This document shows positions 34,338-45,596 of a stretch of DNA of 64,000 nt, one piece after another. Location of the stretch: NCBI GenBank assembly GCA_028564925.1, contig CM053029.1, positions 192,010,940 to 192,074,939 on the forward strand, in the 5' to 3' direction. The notes below the pieces were generated by a model. That model was not told the origin of the DNA. It searched no databases and worked only from the letters and a program-made list of their open reading frames with translations. Position numbers and translations under genes: made by a program. The number at the start of each line of letters is the position of its first letter. The first letter of the stretch is position 1. This DNA comes from Lithobates sylvaticus (taxonomy: Eukaryota; Chordata; Amphibia; Anura; Ranidae).

Positions 34338-36271
34338 CCACTTGACTCCGGAAGATTTACCCCCCTTTGTGACCGGGCCGTTTTTTGCGATATAGCACTG
34401 CATTACTTTAACTGACAATTGCGCGGTCTTGCAACACTGCACCCAAAAACATTTTTGTAATTTTTTTCCCACAAATAGAGCTTTATTTTGGTGGCATTTG
34501 ATCACGTCTGTGGTTTTTGATTTTTGCGCTATAAAAAAAAAAAATACAGACAATTTTGAAAAAAAAAAAAAACAATATGTTTTACTTTCTGCTATAAAAC
34601 ATATCCAAATTAATAATAATAATAATTTAGGTCAGAAAGTATTCTGCAACATGTTTTTGGTAAAAAAAAATCCCAATAAGTGTATGTTACGTGAACGTTA
34701 TAGCGAACGTTATAGCATCTACAAATTACAGGATATTTATTGTAATTTTCATTTATTTATTTTTATACTAATAATGGCGATGATCAGTGACTTATAGCGG
34801 TACTGCGATATTGCGTCAGGCAATCGGACACTAAGTGATACAAATAGAGCTTTCTTTTGGTGGTATTTGATCACATCTGCGTTTTTTTACTTTTGCGCTA
34901 TAAAAAAAATACAGACAATTTAAAAAAAAAAAATAATATTTTTTACTTTCTGCTATAAAACATATCCAAATCATTAATAATAATAATTTAGGCCAATATG
35001 TATTCTGCTACATGTTTTTGATAAAAAATCCCAATAATGCCCTGTACACACGGTCGGAAATTCCGACGAAAAAAGTCTGATCGGATTATGTTGTCGGAAA
35101 ATCCGATCGTGTGTGGGCTCTAGCGGACTCTTTTTCCATCGGAATTTCCAACTGAAAAAGTTTGAGACCTGGATCTAAAGTTTTCCGACAACAAAATCCG
35201 CTTGGACTTTTTCCGATCGTGTGTACAGAATTCCGACGCACAAAGTGCCACACATGCACAGAATAAATTTGGAGACGAAAGCTATTGGCTACTGGCCTCT
35301 TCGTAGTCCAGTCGTACGTTTTGTACATCACCTCGTTCCGAACGATCGAATTTTCCGACAACTTTGTGCAACCATGTGTATGCAAGACAAGTTTCGGCCA
35401 AAATCCGTCAGAAAAAATCTGACGGATTTTGTTGTCGGAATGTAAAGGGCATTAGTGTATATTGATTGGTTTACGCAAATGCTAACATTATAGCATCTGA
35501 AAACTATCAGGCAATCAGACACTAAGTGACACTTTGCAGGAACCAGTGACACTAAGGCCCCATGCACACGAGACGCAGATGCAAACTCTGCTGAACGCGT
35601 GTTTTAAAAAGCAGAAACCTGCGTTTAAAAACGCGCGTTTGGCTGTGTTTTCATGCCGCGTTTAGACGCGTTTAGACGCGTTTGCGTCTATAAGCATTTG
35701 TAAAGATAACATCATACAGACCCTCCCCAAGCTCAGAAAGCATGTATTATTAACTATTTCTGCCATTCTGATCAGAGTGAGCAGCAGAGAGAGCAGTTGT
35801 ACACTTGCATTTGCCTCTCTTTCTGTGTTTTTTTTTTTTTTTTTTTTTAGTCCCTGTACTAATGACACTGCCTGGAAAGGGGTTAAACATCTAGGGCGAT
35901 CAAAGGGTTAACTGTGTGCCTAGCCATTTGTGTTTCCTATGTGTGCTGCTATTACTAGGGGAAGACATGGATTCTAGCCCTTGCTTTGCAGCAACACAGA
36001 ATCCGTCCCCGTCCCCCCCTGTGAGAACGAACCTCTGCCTTGTTTACATAGGCAGAGCTCCATTCTGAGTCTCTGCCTGACGTTCGGCAGGTGCTGGCGG
36101 ACATCAAATACCTGGCACCCACAGGTCGACTTCTGCTGTAAATAACCATAGCAGAAGTGATGCATGTGCGCCCCCTGCAGGTGGAAGTGCGGTATCACGT
36201 ATATATACGTGATCCTGTGCACAGCTGCTGCCTTGTAGCAGTAAAACTGCTATAGGGCGGTCAGCAAGTGG
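34338..36271. mobile_element. TTAA-type element, internally duplicated, with nested MITEs
   Basis: Left end CCACTTGACTCCGG after TTAA (34334-34337); right end GCGGTCAGCAAGTGG before GTAA (36272-36275). It contains two tandem copies of the block AGAGCTTT.TTTTGGTGG.ATTTGATCAC .. CCCAATAA (about 34472-34690 and 34846-35037), the second split by a Harbinger MITE. A further insertion with GGCCCCATGCACACGAGACGC at 35555 is probably another MITE, ending near 35700 or 35850. The right part has ATCACGTATATATACGTGAT (36194-36213), a perfect palindrome. Confidence 0.65.
35038..35451. mobile_element. PIF/Harbinger-type MITE, 414 bp
   Basis: Ends TGCCCTGTACACACGG and GTAAAGGGCA, flanked by TAA (35035-35037) and TTA (35452-35454). 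The tandem partner at 34670-34690 reads CCCAATAAGTGTAT without the insert, which shows the empty site and that the right TTA was originally TAA. Interior is rich in TCCGAC/GTCGGA and foldback. Confidence 0.85.
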
Positions 36272-36275
36272 GTAA

Positions 36276-36830
36276 CATACAATGTACCACCCAAGCCTTG
36301 AGATCTTTTATCGCTTGCTTAGATGGATAGTGCACACATCTAGTTTACATCTGATAACGAAGACCTGCCATCACAATAAGATTTTTCAGCAAGTAAAAAG
36401 GTAAGCAGCAATTTTTAAATTATTTTTTATTTTTTTACGTTTTACGTTTTGCGTTTTACGCACTGTGAATGGGGACCTGTAACAGTATTTGTTTTCCCAA
36501 TTTGGCTGCAAAAAGGGAAATACACTTTAAAGGCCTGTAATATGCATGCATACTGTAGGAGTGATTACTTGTTACATAGATTCAGCAATATATTTTCACA
36601 TTGCCTAAAGGAAAGCAAATGTCTGTTTATTTTAGTCACCACCGATAACCTGCATTACGTTGACATCACCGGGTGCATCCTCGTTGACTGCAATGACATC
36701 CATTGGAAGAGCCCCAACCTTAAAGCACGTAGGGAATGGCAGAGGTATTTTACATAGATAAGCTCCTTGGTGCCAATGTGAGGTTAATTAGCTGTCTTTT
36801 ACTAGAAAAAAATCAAATTCTCTCTGTATT
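36276..36830. other. Apparently single-copy sequence with an exon-like patch
   Basis: A pyrimidine-rich tract and AG (CTGTTTATTTTAG, ending at 36640) precede an open stretch to 36757 reading VTTDNLHYVDITGCILVDCN. No donor site follows before the stop, and the minus strand is also open here. I do not recognise the protein; it may be a terminal exon of an unknown transcript, a conserved element, or chance. Confidence 0.25.
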
Positions 36831-37560
36831 ATTAGACCTTGACATTTCACTGCCGGCAGTGTAGCCCCCTCCTATTCTGTGGTCTGTGAGAGTTGCCTAG
36901 CGACAGATGCCTCAAATATCACTGCAGTGTATACTTTAATCCTCAATCCTTCAAGATTTTAAACCAAAACGATTATTAGGTGCAAGTAGCCGAATGATGT
37001 AAAAGGTCCCTTCCTTCTCTGCTGGAGAAAAGAAAAAAAAAAAAAAAGACAGTTTTTTTTTTCCTAGTGCACCATTTTGGGCTAAAGCAGACAATGGGGA
37101 CGACTTTAGCAGAGATATGCTCAGTGTGCTTTAATAATTATGATCTATGTATGATAATGTGACAGTATTGCGTGTAGCGCAATATTTAGCAACATTTTAC
37201 ATTTAAAGCGATCCATTTACAGTAAAATAATACGGTGGGAGCTGCCACTATTCTATTATTTCAAGCTCATTCATAGCTTTAACTGTACATTATTGTAATC
37301 CCGGTAAGTTGCTCTTTCCAGGACGGTATTAATAAACCACCTGCTGTTCAGACCAATTTTGACATTGCTCGCAAGCATGTAAAATCTGCATTTTTCTGCT
37401 AGAACCCCCAAACATTATATCGTTTATGAAAGCAGATGCCCTGGAGAATAAAATGGTAGTTGTTGCAATATTTTATGTTGTGCTGTTTCATGTATCAAAC
37501 TCAAATTTTCGGTAAAAAATACACCGTCTTAGTGCACAGAAACATAATATAATCCCCATT
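36831..37560. other. Candidate conserved non-coding element
   Basis: Unique sequence without repeat features in an otherwise transposon-saturated interval, with balanced composition and AT-rich homeodomain-type motifs (ATTATTTCAAGCTCATTC, AATAATTATGATC). No coding potential. It lies about 21 kb downstream of the gria1 stop codon and could be a distal regulatory element; this is inference. Confidence 0.3.
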
Positions 37561-37572
37561 TTTTTTTAAATA

Positions 37573-38429
37573 CAGGCGGTCCCCGGGTTACAAACATCCG
37601 ATTTACAAACGACTCCTACTTACAAATGGAGGGAGAAAACAGGGATTGAGAGGAAATCTACCCTTAGGAAGGGAAATTCACTCCTGTAATACACACACAC
37701 GGGCGGGATTTCCGACAGAAAAAGTCAGACGGGAGCTTTTCATCGTATATTCCGATCGTGTTTATGCCCCATCGGACTTTTTACGTCGAAAATTCTGACG
37801 GACCTAGAAAGAGAACATGTTCTAAATTGTTCAGACTAAACCAATTCCTATCGGGAAAACCGCTCGTCTGTATGCTGTTCCGACGTACCAAAAACGACGC
37901 ATGCTCTGAAGCAACGAGTACGAGACGGAAGCTATTGGCTACTGGCTATTGCACTTCCTTTTTCTAGTCCCGTGTTGTACGTCACCGCGTTCTAGACGGT
38001 CGGACTTTGGTGTGACCGAGTGTAGGCAAGACTGCTAGAGCAGAATTCCGTTGGAGAAACCTTCAGAGTTTATTCCGACGGCAAAACCGCTTGTGTGTAC
38101 AGGACATAAGAGTTATCATGGGAAAAAGGTGTCTCTACTGATGCTTTATTACCAATCCTTGTTTCCCCAACAACCCAACATTTTAAAAATCCAATTGTCA
38201 CAGGGACAGAAAGTGAGGTGAAATCTTCTGAACAGGGGCACAGACAGAAAAACAAATGTTACAGAGGTGTTAACCCTTCCCTATGGTATCCAAAAAACTT
38301 AAAAATTATTTTTTGACTGGAGTTACACATCAAAAATTTACCTGTTTCAACTTACATACAAATTCAACTTAAGAACAAACCTACAGAACCTTACAGAACC
38401 AATCTTGTTTGTAACCCAGAGACTGCCTG
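37573..38429. mobile_element. Tigger-like (Tc1/mariner) MITE with nested Harbinger
   Basis: Ends CAGGCGGTCCCCGGGTTACA and TGTAACCCAGAGACTGCCTG, each bordered by TA (37571-37572; 38430-38431). After removal of the nested MITE at 37690-38106 the remaining 440 bp line up with the copy at 3383-3789. No transposase. CAGGCxGTCCCCxxxTTAC termini are typical of Tigger-derived elements. Confidence 0.8.
37690..38106. mobile_element. PIF/Harbinger-type MITE nested in the Tigger-like element
   Basis: Flanked by TAA on both sides (37687-37689 and 38107-38109). Ends TACACACACACGGGCGG and CTTGTGTGTACAGGACA. Body contains CCGACAGAAAAAGTC and GTCGGACTTT, as in the copies at 35038 and 43465. Confidence 0.82.
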
Positions 38430-38632
38430 TAAAAGGCCGGGTCCACACTAGTACGACATGACAGTCATACGACTGTGGATCCGACTTTGCCCTGCGACTT
38501 TATGCCCGGCTTCAATGATATTCAATGAGCTGAAGTAGGACCAAAGTAGTGCAGGAACCTTTTTCAAAGTCGGACCGACTTGTGTCAGACCAGTTAAAAT
38601 GGCTCTCATAGGAAACCATTGATTTATACATG

Positions 38633-39656
38633 CAGTGCCGATCCTGACCTCCCTGGGGCCCTAAGCAAAATTCTGCTAAGGGGCCCTCTACTTGACCCGT
38701 GATGCCGTGAGCTATGTAAACCATTTGCCATTGCCACACAGTCACACCTGACACTTCAGTGCTCCCAAAACAATCCTCCCTCCTTTAAACAAAACAGTCA
38801 AAGAATAAGTACAACAATATAGAACAGAATGAGGTCCCCAGAGAGCCCCCCTTACATCAGGGTCCCCAGAGAGCCCCCCTTACATCAGGGTCCCCAGAGA
38901 GCCCCCCCTTACATCAGGGTCCCCAGAGAGCCCCCCCCCTTATATCAGGGTCCCCAGAGAGCCCCTCCCTTACATCAGGGTCCCCAGAGAGCCCCCCCCT
39001 TACATCAGGGTCCCCAGAGAGCCCCCCCTGACATCAGGGTCCCCGGAGAGCCCCCCCCTGACATCAGGGTCCCCAGAAACCCCCCCCCCTGACATCAGGG
39101 TCCCCAGAGAGCCCCCCTTGACATTAGTGTCCTTAGAGGCCCCCTCCCTTACATTAGTGTCCTTAGAGGCCCCCTTCCTTACATTAGTGTCCCCAGAAAG
39201 CCCCCCTCTTACTTTTGGGCCCCCAAACAGCTGACTCCCCCCCTTGCAGAGGTTCCCCTGTACCTGGCTGGTGGAGGTGGGAGGCGGCGATCGGCAGCTA
39301 TATGGTGTCCACAGGCAGGGGGATCTCCCTGGGGCTAGTAGTGGAGAGGGGAGGGGCCTCTGACCAGGGCATCAGCAACAGTGTTCAAGCAGAGTGAAAG
39401 TGAAACTGATACCTGTCTGGGTCAGAGGCCCCTCCCTTCTCCTCTCCACTGTATACACTGAGAGTACTACAAACCCCAGGGAGATCCGCCGCCCACTCAG
39501 GCACCATAGAGCTGCCGATCGCCGCCTCCCACCTCCTCCCACCTCTACTCACTGCACTCTAAAAGTGCAGGGGGGGATTCTGGGTCTTGGGGGCCCCCCA
39601 CAGCGGCGGGGCCCTAAGCAGCTTGCATAGTGTGCCTATAGGGCCGATCGGCTCTG
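38633..39656. mobile_element. Non-autonomous hAT (Charlie-like ends), 1024 bp
   Basis: Ends CAGTGCCGATC and GGGCCGATCGGCTCTG, with a perfect 8-bp duplication TATACATG (38625-38632 and 39657-39664). CAGxGxCGG-like termini fit the Charlie/hAT group and are unrelated to the TAGGGATGAGCC hAT family. Interior: a 27-29 bp minisatellite and a foldback around 39341-39450 (GTGGAGAGGGGAGGGGCCTC and complement). GGGGCCCTAAGCA occurs near both ends in opposite arrangement. No transposase. Confidence 0.88.
38830..39205. repeat. Minisatellite, 27-29 bp unit, about 13 copies
   Basis: Unit GTCCCCAGAGAGCCCCCC + TTACATCAG, with C-run length varying from 5 to 9 and TTACATCA/TGACATCA/TTACATTAG sub-variants toward the right. 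Apparent proline-rich frames across it are not genes. Confidence 0.92.
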
Positions 39657-39725
39657 TATACATGTCATGTGACATGTGCTCCTAAAGTCGGAGCGTATGT
39701 CATACCAGTGTGAACCCAGTCTAAA

Positions 39726-40252
39726 AGATGATGTTGTGCCGAGTAAATAGATGTCAAACATATTAAGATTCTAAATTTTGCACACCTGTGAAATGGTATC
39801 AAACTATAGTATTTTGTCCATAGACAATGCTTTAAAAGCCTTTACAGGTTACCAGTTTAGAGTTAAACATGAGTTGTGGTACTAGAATTATTTCTCACAC
39901 TCCGACGTTTGCGCTGATACCTCACATGTGTGGTGCAATCACTTTTTACGCACTCGCGCGGACCTACATGCACGTTTGCATTTGTGTGTGAGCATGGGGG
40001 GATGGGGAAGCTTTGAATTTTTAAAAAATGTTATTATTGATTTTATTATTTTTTTTACACTTTATTCTATTTTTTTTTTCATTAAATTTTGTTGCTATCA
40101 CAAGGGATAAACAACACCACTTGTGATAACTTGAGCTGTGACAGGTACTCTTTATTGAGAGATCAAGGGTCTAATCCCTCCTCTGCCCTCCAAGGAAGCT
40201 GAACAGATTGGTTTCATTGGCTGCCTCCAAACCAGTAACGACCAGTTAAACC
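39726..40252. other. Unassigned sequence
   Basis: AT-rich in the middle; no gene or element ends recognised. Confidence 0.3.
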
Positions 40253-40500
40253 ATACCTCCCAACTGTCCTGATTTTGGGGGACTGTCCCTGATTTGGAAC
40301 AAAGTCCCTCTTTCACCCTCATTTGTCCCTCAGTTTGGTCTGATCCATATAGTTTTATATATAATGCACTACTTATCTATCAAAAAAAGTTGTGCTAAAC
40401 CTTCCAATATAAATTGCTGCATTTGTAAATTCCAAAAGCCAATATAAAGAGATAGAAGTGGTAAAATAAGCACTTTGGGGGGGGGGGGGGGGGGGGTAGA
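40253..40500. repeat. Dispersed repeat, second copy of the 17731 family
   Basis: Begins CATACCTCCCAACTGTCCTG and follows the 17740-17990 copy block by block to GAAGTGGTAAAATAAGCAC, then runs into a G-run (40483-40497). Confidence 0.55.
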
Positions 40501-41764
40501 GGCAGCACCAGTCTATGCCTACACTTTCCATCCATCTAGGTGACAAAATCCTCAACCCTCAAAGCTTCTGGCTTCATTTGTCACAGAGGAGGGAGAGGAA
40601 TGAATGTTCCTCCTTCTCTTCTGTGCTCAGCCAATCCAACCACTTGCGGTTGGGACAGAAGAGCCCTTGAAAGGTGGTGGGCGGCAACAGGAGGGAGGTC
40701 CCCCTTCCAAACCCTGTAAAAGCTCAATTTCTGGCTGAAAATTTTGATATGAGGAATCCATCCTGGTATAACTACTTCTCATGCAGGATGTATATATACA
40801 TGTGCTGGATGGGAAGTGCTTGAAGTCTTGTTAGTTTCAGCTGCAAAAGTCTTCTGAGATTGCTTTGATTTCCAGCAGCCACTGCACAGTTCAACTGAGG
40901 CCCTGAATAATCAATCTACAATTACGAGTAGTGACAAATCATATGATTAACATGACTAATAATGGGGATCAAAAAGTTTGTATCCAGCAACAAACTTTGT
41001 TACATTTTATGAGCTTCTCTTTGCTCACAGCAGCTTCTTGGCTACATTTGTACATTTGTTCTCCATGGTCCCACTGCATGTAGAACTGTAGCCACCCTCT
41101 CTTGCTCACTCTTAAGATGAACTATGGACTGTGGACTATGGGACATGAAGTGTGCATGGAGCAGTGCACATGATCATAACTAACATACACTACTTCCCTT
41201 TTTTCTACTGTGTGATCCAACTTCCTCTTGGAGGGTGTCTACATTCGTTCTCCATTATCCCACTGTATGTAGGAGCATAGTTGCCCTCTCTTGCTTGCTC
41301 CTGAGATGGACTAGAGACTGTGGACTATGTGATGTGTAGTGTGCATACAACAATATACGCGACGCAACTAGCATGCACTGCTCGTTTTAAACAAAATGAA
41401 GTGAGGAGGAAAAAGAGAAGTTTGGCAGCTCACAGAGAATATTACCAGGGGGCACAAAAACACAGAACTGCAGAAATTAAATGAAAAACTTCCATCCTCC
41501 GATCCCCCCCCCCCTCCATCATTGTAATCCTCTGATGCCACAGGGGTTAGATGCAGCACCAGTCTATGCCTACACTTTCCACCCATCTAGTCTATTCATA
41601 GGAGCTGCACTACAGCTTCCATAAAAGAAACGTGATCTATGAATTGAGAATGGGCAAATAATTAAAGGTCTGCCTCCTCCCGTGGTGGAATTACCAGGGC
41701 TGCAAAGGTCACACTTGCTACTGGGCCCTGGCGTTCCGTCACTGTCAAGGGGCCCCAGTGGGGT
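40501..41764. repeat. Unassigned region with a 200-bp imperfect tandem duplication
   Basis: 41043-41190 and 41239-41385 are diverged copies (TTGTTCTCCATGGTCCCACTGCATGTAG versus TCGTTCTCCATTATCCCACTGTATGTAG, then GACTGTGGACTATG). The string GCAGCACCAGTCTATGCCTA occurs at 40501-40520 and again at about 41552. No gene. Confidence 0.55.
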
Positions 41765-42055
41765 TTACTGGCTGCAGGGCTCTGAGCTGAGAGCATCTCT
41801 CTCATACAGCCCAGAGCCTGCACTGACAATTACCTCTCCCTCCTCCCTTGCACAGGAAGTGTGAAGTTAAGCAGCTGATTTTGATCATTCAGCTGCTGGA
41901 CGTTACACTTCCTGTGGTGCACACAGGAGGTGAGGGGGGGGGGGGGGGAGGAGAAGCAGATCGGTTCTCTCCTCTACCATCCATGCGAGGGAGGGGGAAC
42001 TGTCAGTGCAGGCTCTGGGCTGTATGAGAGAGATGCTCTCAGCTCAGAGTCCTGC
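41765..42055. repeat. Inverted repeat, arms of about 58 bp
   Basis: GCTCTGAGCTGAGAGCATC .. GCCCAGAGCCTGCACTGACA (41778-41828) is complementary to TGTCAGTGCAGGCTCTGGGC .. GATGCTCTCAGCTCAGAGTC (42001-42051). A G-run (41935-41949) lies between the arms. Confidence 0.8.
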
Positions 42056-42790
42056 TGAGGAGGCACTGATAGGATGCACTGATAGGCTGCACTGATAGGT
42101 GGCATTAATAAGCGGTGATAGGCAGCATTGATGAGCACTGATAGGTGCCACTGATGGGAACTAACACGTGGCATTGATGAGCATTGAAAGGTGGCATTGA
42201 TAGGCAGCGCTGATAGGCGTCATTGATGAGCACTGTTAGGCGGCACTGATAGGTGGCACCGAAAGGCGGCACTGATAGGCTGCACTAATGGGCACTGATA
42301 GGTTGGCATTAATGAGCGGTGATAGGCAGCATTGATGAGCACTGATAGGTGGCATTAATGAGCGGTGATAGGCAGCATTGATGAGCACTGATAGGTGGCA
42401 CTGATGGGAACTAACATGTGGCATTGATGAGCATTGAAAGTGGCATTGATAGGCAGCGCTGATAGGCGTCATTGATGAGCACTGATAGGTGGCGCTGATA
42501 GGTGGCACCGAAAGGCGACACTGATAGGCTGCACTAATGGGAACTGATGATTATTACCTGATCATCAGTTTAAACATTGTACTGACAGTCTTGCCAGTTA
42601 ATCAATCTCCCTTCCTCACACAGACACAGTGTGGGAAGAAATGACTGCTAATAACCGGCAAGTCTGTTTACATGTGATCAGCTGATCACATGGTAAAGGG
42701 CCGCTGTGATTGGCCCCTTACCGTGATCAGCTGTGTCCGCCCCAGAGGACTGGGAGGATGTCCATGGATGCCCTCCCAGAACTGGAAGCC
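42056..42790. mobile_element. TTAA-family fragment with GGCACTGATAGG minisatellite
   Basis: A long run of 10-12 bp units GGCACTGATAGG / GGCATTGATGAGC / GGCAGCATTGATGAGC, with a higher-order repeat of about 70 bp (GTGGCATTAATGAGCGGTGAT occurring three times), then TGATCATCAGTTTAAACA, TGATCAGCTGATCACATGGTAAAG and the tail found in 31745-32511. Outer ends not resolved. Confidence 0.65.
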
Positions 42791-43461
42791 CAGGTCTTGG
42801 ATGGAAAGGGAGGGGGGTCAGGCAGGGGGCTTTATGGTTTCTTGCATATAGCCCTATTAACCCCTGTGGCACTGGAAGATTATGGCAGTAGAGGTAGGGA
42901 AGGTATTAAAGGATGGGAAATTTTAACTAATTCGGCAACCATCAGCACGAGTGACACATCACATTTGTTGTAAGTAATTTCCCTTGTGCTTATTTTCTTT
43001 TAAAACCTTTTTTTAACTAGACTTGGGCTTGAAAGCACAAAAATGGAAATGGCCTAATTTCTTGAAAACTAAAATATGTACAGCCATCTATAGATCCTAT
43101 AATACTGACATCTGTATCAAAACCTACACAGATTGGGTGTCTTTGTACTCAGAATAGGAGGAAATCATTTAGTGAATATATTTCAAATTATGGTAATTAT
43201 GCCAAAAAATGTAACGCATGAAACATAGTAAATAGTAACACTTATTTTTATTGCATTTTTGTAAAATCTTTTGTTTAATTAAAAAAATATTTTCAGGGTA
43301 TTTTTAAAAACAAATTATTAGTAAAAGCCCTATGTGTGCCTAAAATGGTGTGAGAATCATTTGAGTATGCAAGTGGTTTAGGGTTGAGGAAAATTTAAAT
43401 TCAAGCTTAAAAAATGACAATGTTTATGGTACACAGTGATTTAGTAAAGAGTGTCATTCTG
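42791..43461. other. Unassigned sequence
   Basis: 42838-42895 (GCCCTATTAACCCCTGTGGCACTGGAAGATTA) resembles 48906-48945; the rest is AT-rich and apparently unique. Confidence 0.35.
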
Positions 43462-43464
43462 TTA

Positions 43465-43873
43465 TGCCGTGTACACACGGTCATAATTCTCGTCGGAAAA
43501 AGCTCTGATGGTTTTCCCGTCGGAACTCTGATGGAATTTCACTCAAACTGTCTTGCCTACACACGGTCACACCAAATTCCGACGGTCAATAACACCACGG
43601 CATACAACACGTTCGACTGCACTATAAAAGGGAAGTTTAATGCTTCTGAGCATGCGTCAAATTGTTTCCGAGCATGCGTCGGAATTTTGCGTGTCGGAAT
43701 TGCATACACACGAATGGAAAATCCGATCGGAAAAATTAAGAACAGGTTCTCAAACCAAAGTCCGCTGGAAATTCCGACAGAAAAAGACAGATGTATATAC
43801 ACGGTCGGAAAATCCGATGAAAAGCTCCCATCCGACTGTTTCCATCGGAAATTCCGACCGTGGGTACGCGGCA
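43465..43873. mobile_element. PIF/Harbinger-type MITE, 409 bp
   Basis: Ends TGCCGTGTACACACGGTC and GACCGTGGGTACGCGGCA, flanked by TTA on both sides (43462-43464 and 43874-43876). Strongly foldback, rich in TTCCGAC/GTCGGAA. Confidence 0.9.
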
Positions 43874-43876
43874 TTA

Positions 43877-44492
43877 GGCTAGGTTTAGATGAGCGTTTAA
43901 AACTGATGCTCCTCTGAAAAGCTATCAGCGTTTGGATAGCTTTTTAGAGATGACTGAAGAGGCGATGTGAAACCTCTTCCACCACTTGTTGTAACTCCTT
44001 GAATGGGTAGCATTCAACAGGCTTGCTGCCCGCCGATCATGTCTTGATAGATCATTTTTGCCGTGGCTGCAAAGTGAAAAACTAGGACTGCGACATGTGC
44101 CATTGCAACCTAAGGGTGGGGTCTATAAACGCTAGTCTAAATGAGGCTTAAGGGTTTATATCTACTGTAATGTTATGCAAAAGAAGCTTTTCATTTCAAT
44201 CTGCAGTTGCTATGATTTTCTAAAACTGCTATGAAATTCAAATGTCATTAAAAACAGGGCATTCTACAGGCATTTGGTAAACTATTGGTGTACAAACTCC
44301 CCTTCATCTTCTGTGTCTTTCTGAAGTCTCCACAGGAGTTGAAGTCAAATTGCAGACATCAGCTGTAATAATGATTTCTTTTTCGGTGATATATTTTCAA
44401 AATCTCAAGACTGAAGTGATGCCAGGGCTTTATAATTTATTATTGTGACAATGAGAAAGCTAAGATTGTGATTACCGAAGCAGATTCTCCCA
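43877..44492. other. Unassigned sequence
   Basis: 43881-44150 reads like a degenerate MITE (TAGGTTTAGATGAGCGTTTAAA .. CTAGTCTAAATGAGGCTTAA, inverted ends). The remainder shows nothing. Confidence 0.35.
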
Positions 44493-44496
44493 TTTA

Positions 44497-45143
44497 GGCT
44501 GGCCATACACTGTGCGAATTGCGGCCAGCAGGGCCAGGACAAGGTCATTTGGTGCCCAGGGTGAAGATGGCAAACTGCGCCCCTCCGTCACCTGTTGCCA
44601 GATGCAATGTGTCACTTGCCAACGTCACCTGCTGCCAGATGCCACGTGTCACTTGCCATCCATAGCCTGGCTCTCTCTCCATCCCCTTCAGTTGGGCATG
44701 CTGGGTGCCACAGTTTCCCTCTTAAGATTGCAATGGGCCAGTCCTCGGAACTACATGTCCCATGATCCTCCTCTGTGCTAATTTTTTTATTATTTTATTT
44801 TTCCTGCCCAATAAGGAGAGGGCGCCACTCCTGCTCCCGAGTACAGCAGCATGAGAATGGGGGAAAGAAGATCCCACAGCTGCTCTCTCCACACAGAGAC
44901 ACAGCTGCTCTCCCCGCTGCAAGAGCATGTGGGAGGGGGATCCGCGGCAACTGGGATTTGGCACTTCACCTGCGCCCCCCCTCCCTCCAGCTAATTGTAC
45001 CGCCAAGGGCATCCGCCCCCCTCCCCTGTACCAGTCCTGACAGCCAGTTCCTATCAGAATACAATAGCCTGGCAGGGGGATCTGTCCAACCTCACTTTTA
45101 GATTTAAAAAGCAAACAAAAAAAACTGTCAGTGTATGGCCAGC
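44497..45143. mobile_element. MITE with GGCTGGCCATACACTG ends and a nested element
   Basis: Ends GGCTGGCCATACACTG and CAGTGTATGGCCAGC, flanked by TTTA on both sides (44493-44496, 45144-45147). Most of the interior (about 44529-45039) is a second element beginning CAGGGCCAGGACAAGG and ending ACCAGTCCTG, bordered by GCGGCCAG and ACAGCCAG, an imperfect 8-bp repeat suggesting hAT. No coding potential. Confidence 0.65.
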
Positions 45144-45147
45144 TTTA

Positions 45148-45592
45148 GTCAGTAGGAGTAAGGGAACAATAAAGCCTACATTTCATCAGAATGGGAGTAG
45201 GTAAGAATCTAAAATTGTCTAAAACATTTGCAAGACATATACCTTTTCAGCAAAACTAGAGTTTTATCTTAAAGATGCATGCTTGGCACCTGTCATTATC
45301 AAGAAGGAGGGCAGGGGATGCTTGGAGGGGGTTACAAGGCTCTCTATAGTTCAGAGAATGTGAAGCCTCCCCTCCTTCATCTTATTTGCAGGTTTATCAA
45401 CTTGAAAGTAGCTCTGCATATAAACCATCCTGCCTCCAATAGTGCATTTGTTTTACTAAATTGGTGACATAGCACCAGGGACAGGGCTTGTGCATTAGGG
45501 CATCCTAATGCAGGTGTGCCTTAGCAGTTACCCTGTACACATGTACGGTCCGAACTCTTTCTGCACCTCTGTTTCTCCTGTGCTAGGTTAGT
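45148..45592. other. Unassigned sequence
   Basis: Nothing recognised. Confidence 0.3.
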
Positions 45593-45596
45593 TTAA

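Larger units (their letters stand above)
38434..39725. mobile_element. Short foldback MITE split by a hAT insertion
   Basis: Left part 38434-38632 begins GGCCGGGTCCACACTAGTACGAC; right part 39665-39725 ends ATACCAGTGTGAACCCAGTC, the complement in outline. Internal AAAGTCGGACCGACTT is self-complementary. Outer ends are divergent, so limits are approximate. Confidence 0.6.

Noticed and set aside
36449-36757. 102-codon open frame as a host gene
   Set aside because: Unrecognised protein, no donor or partner exon; kept only as a possible exon or conserved element.
38829-39092. Proline-rich 87-codon frame
   Set aside because: Falls entirely on the 27-29 bp minisatellite.
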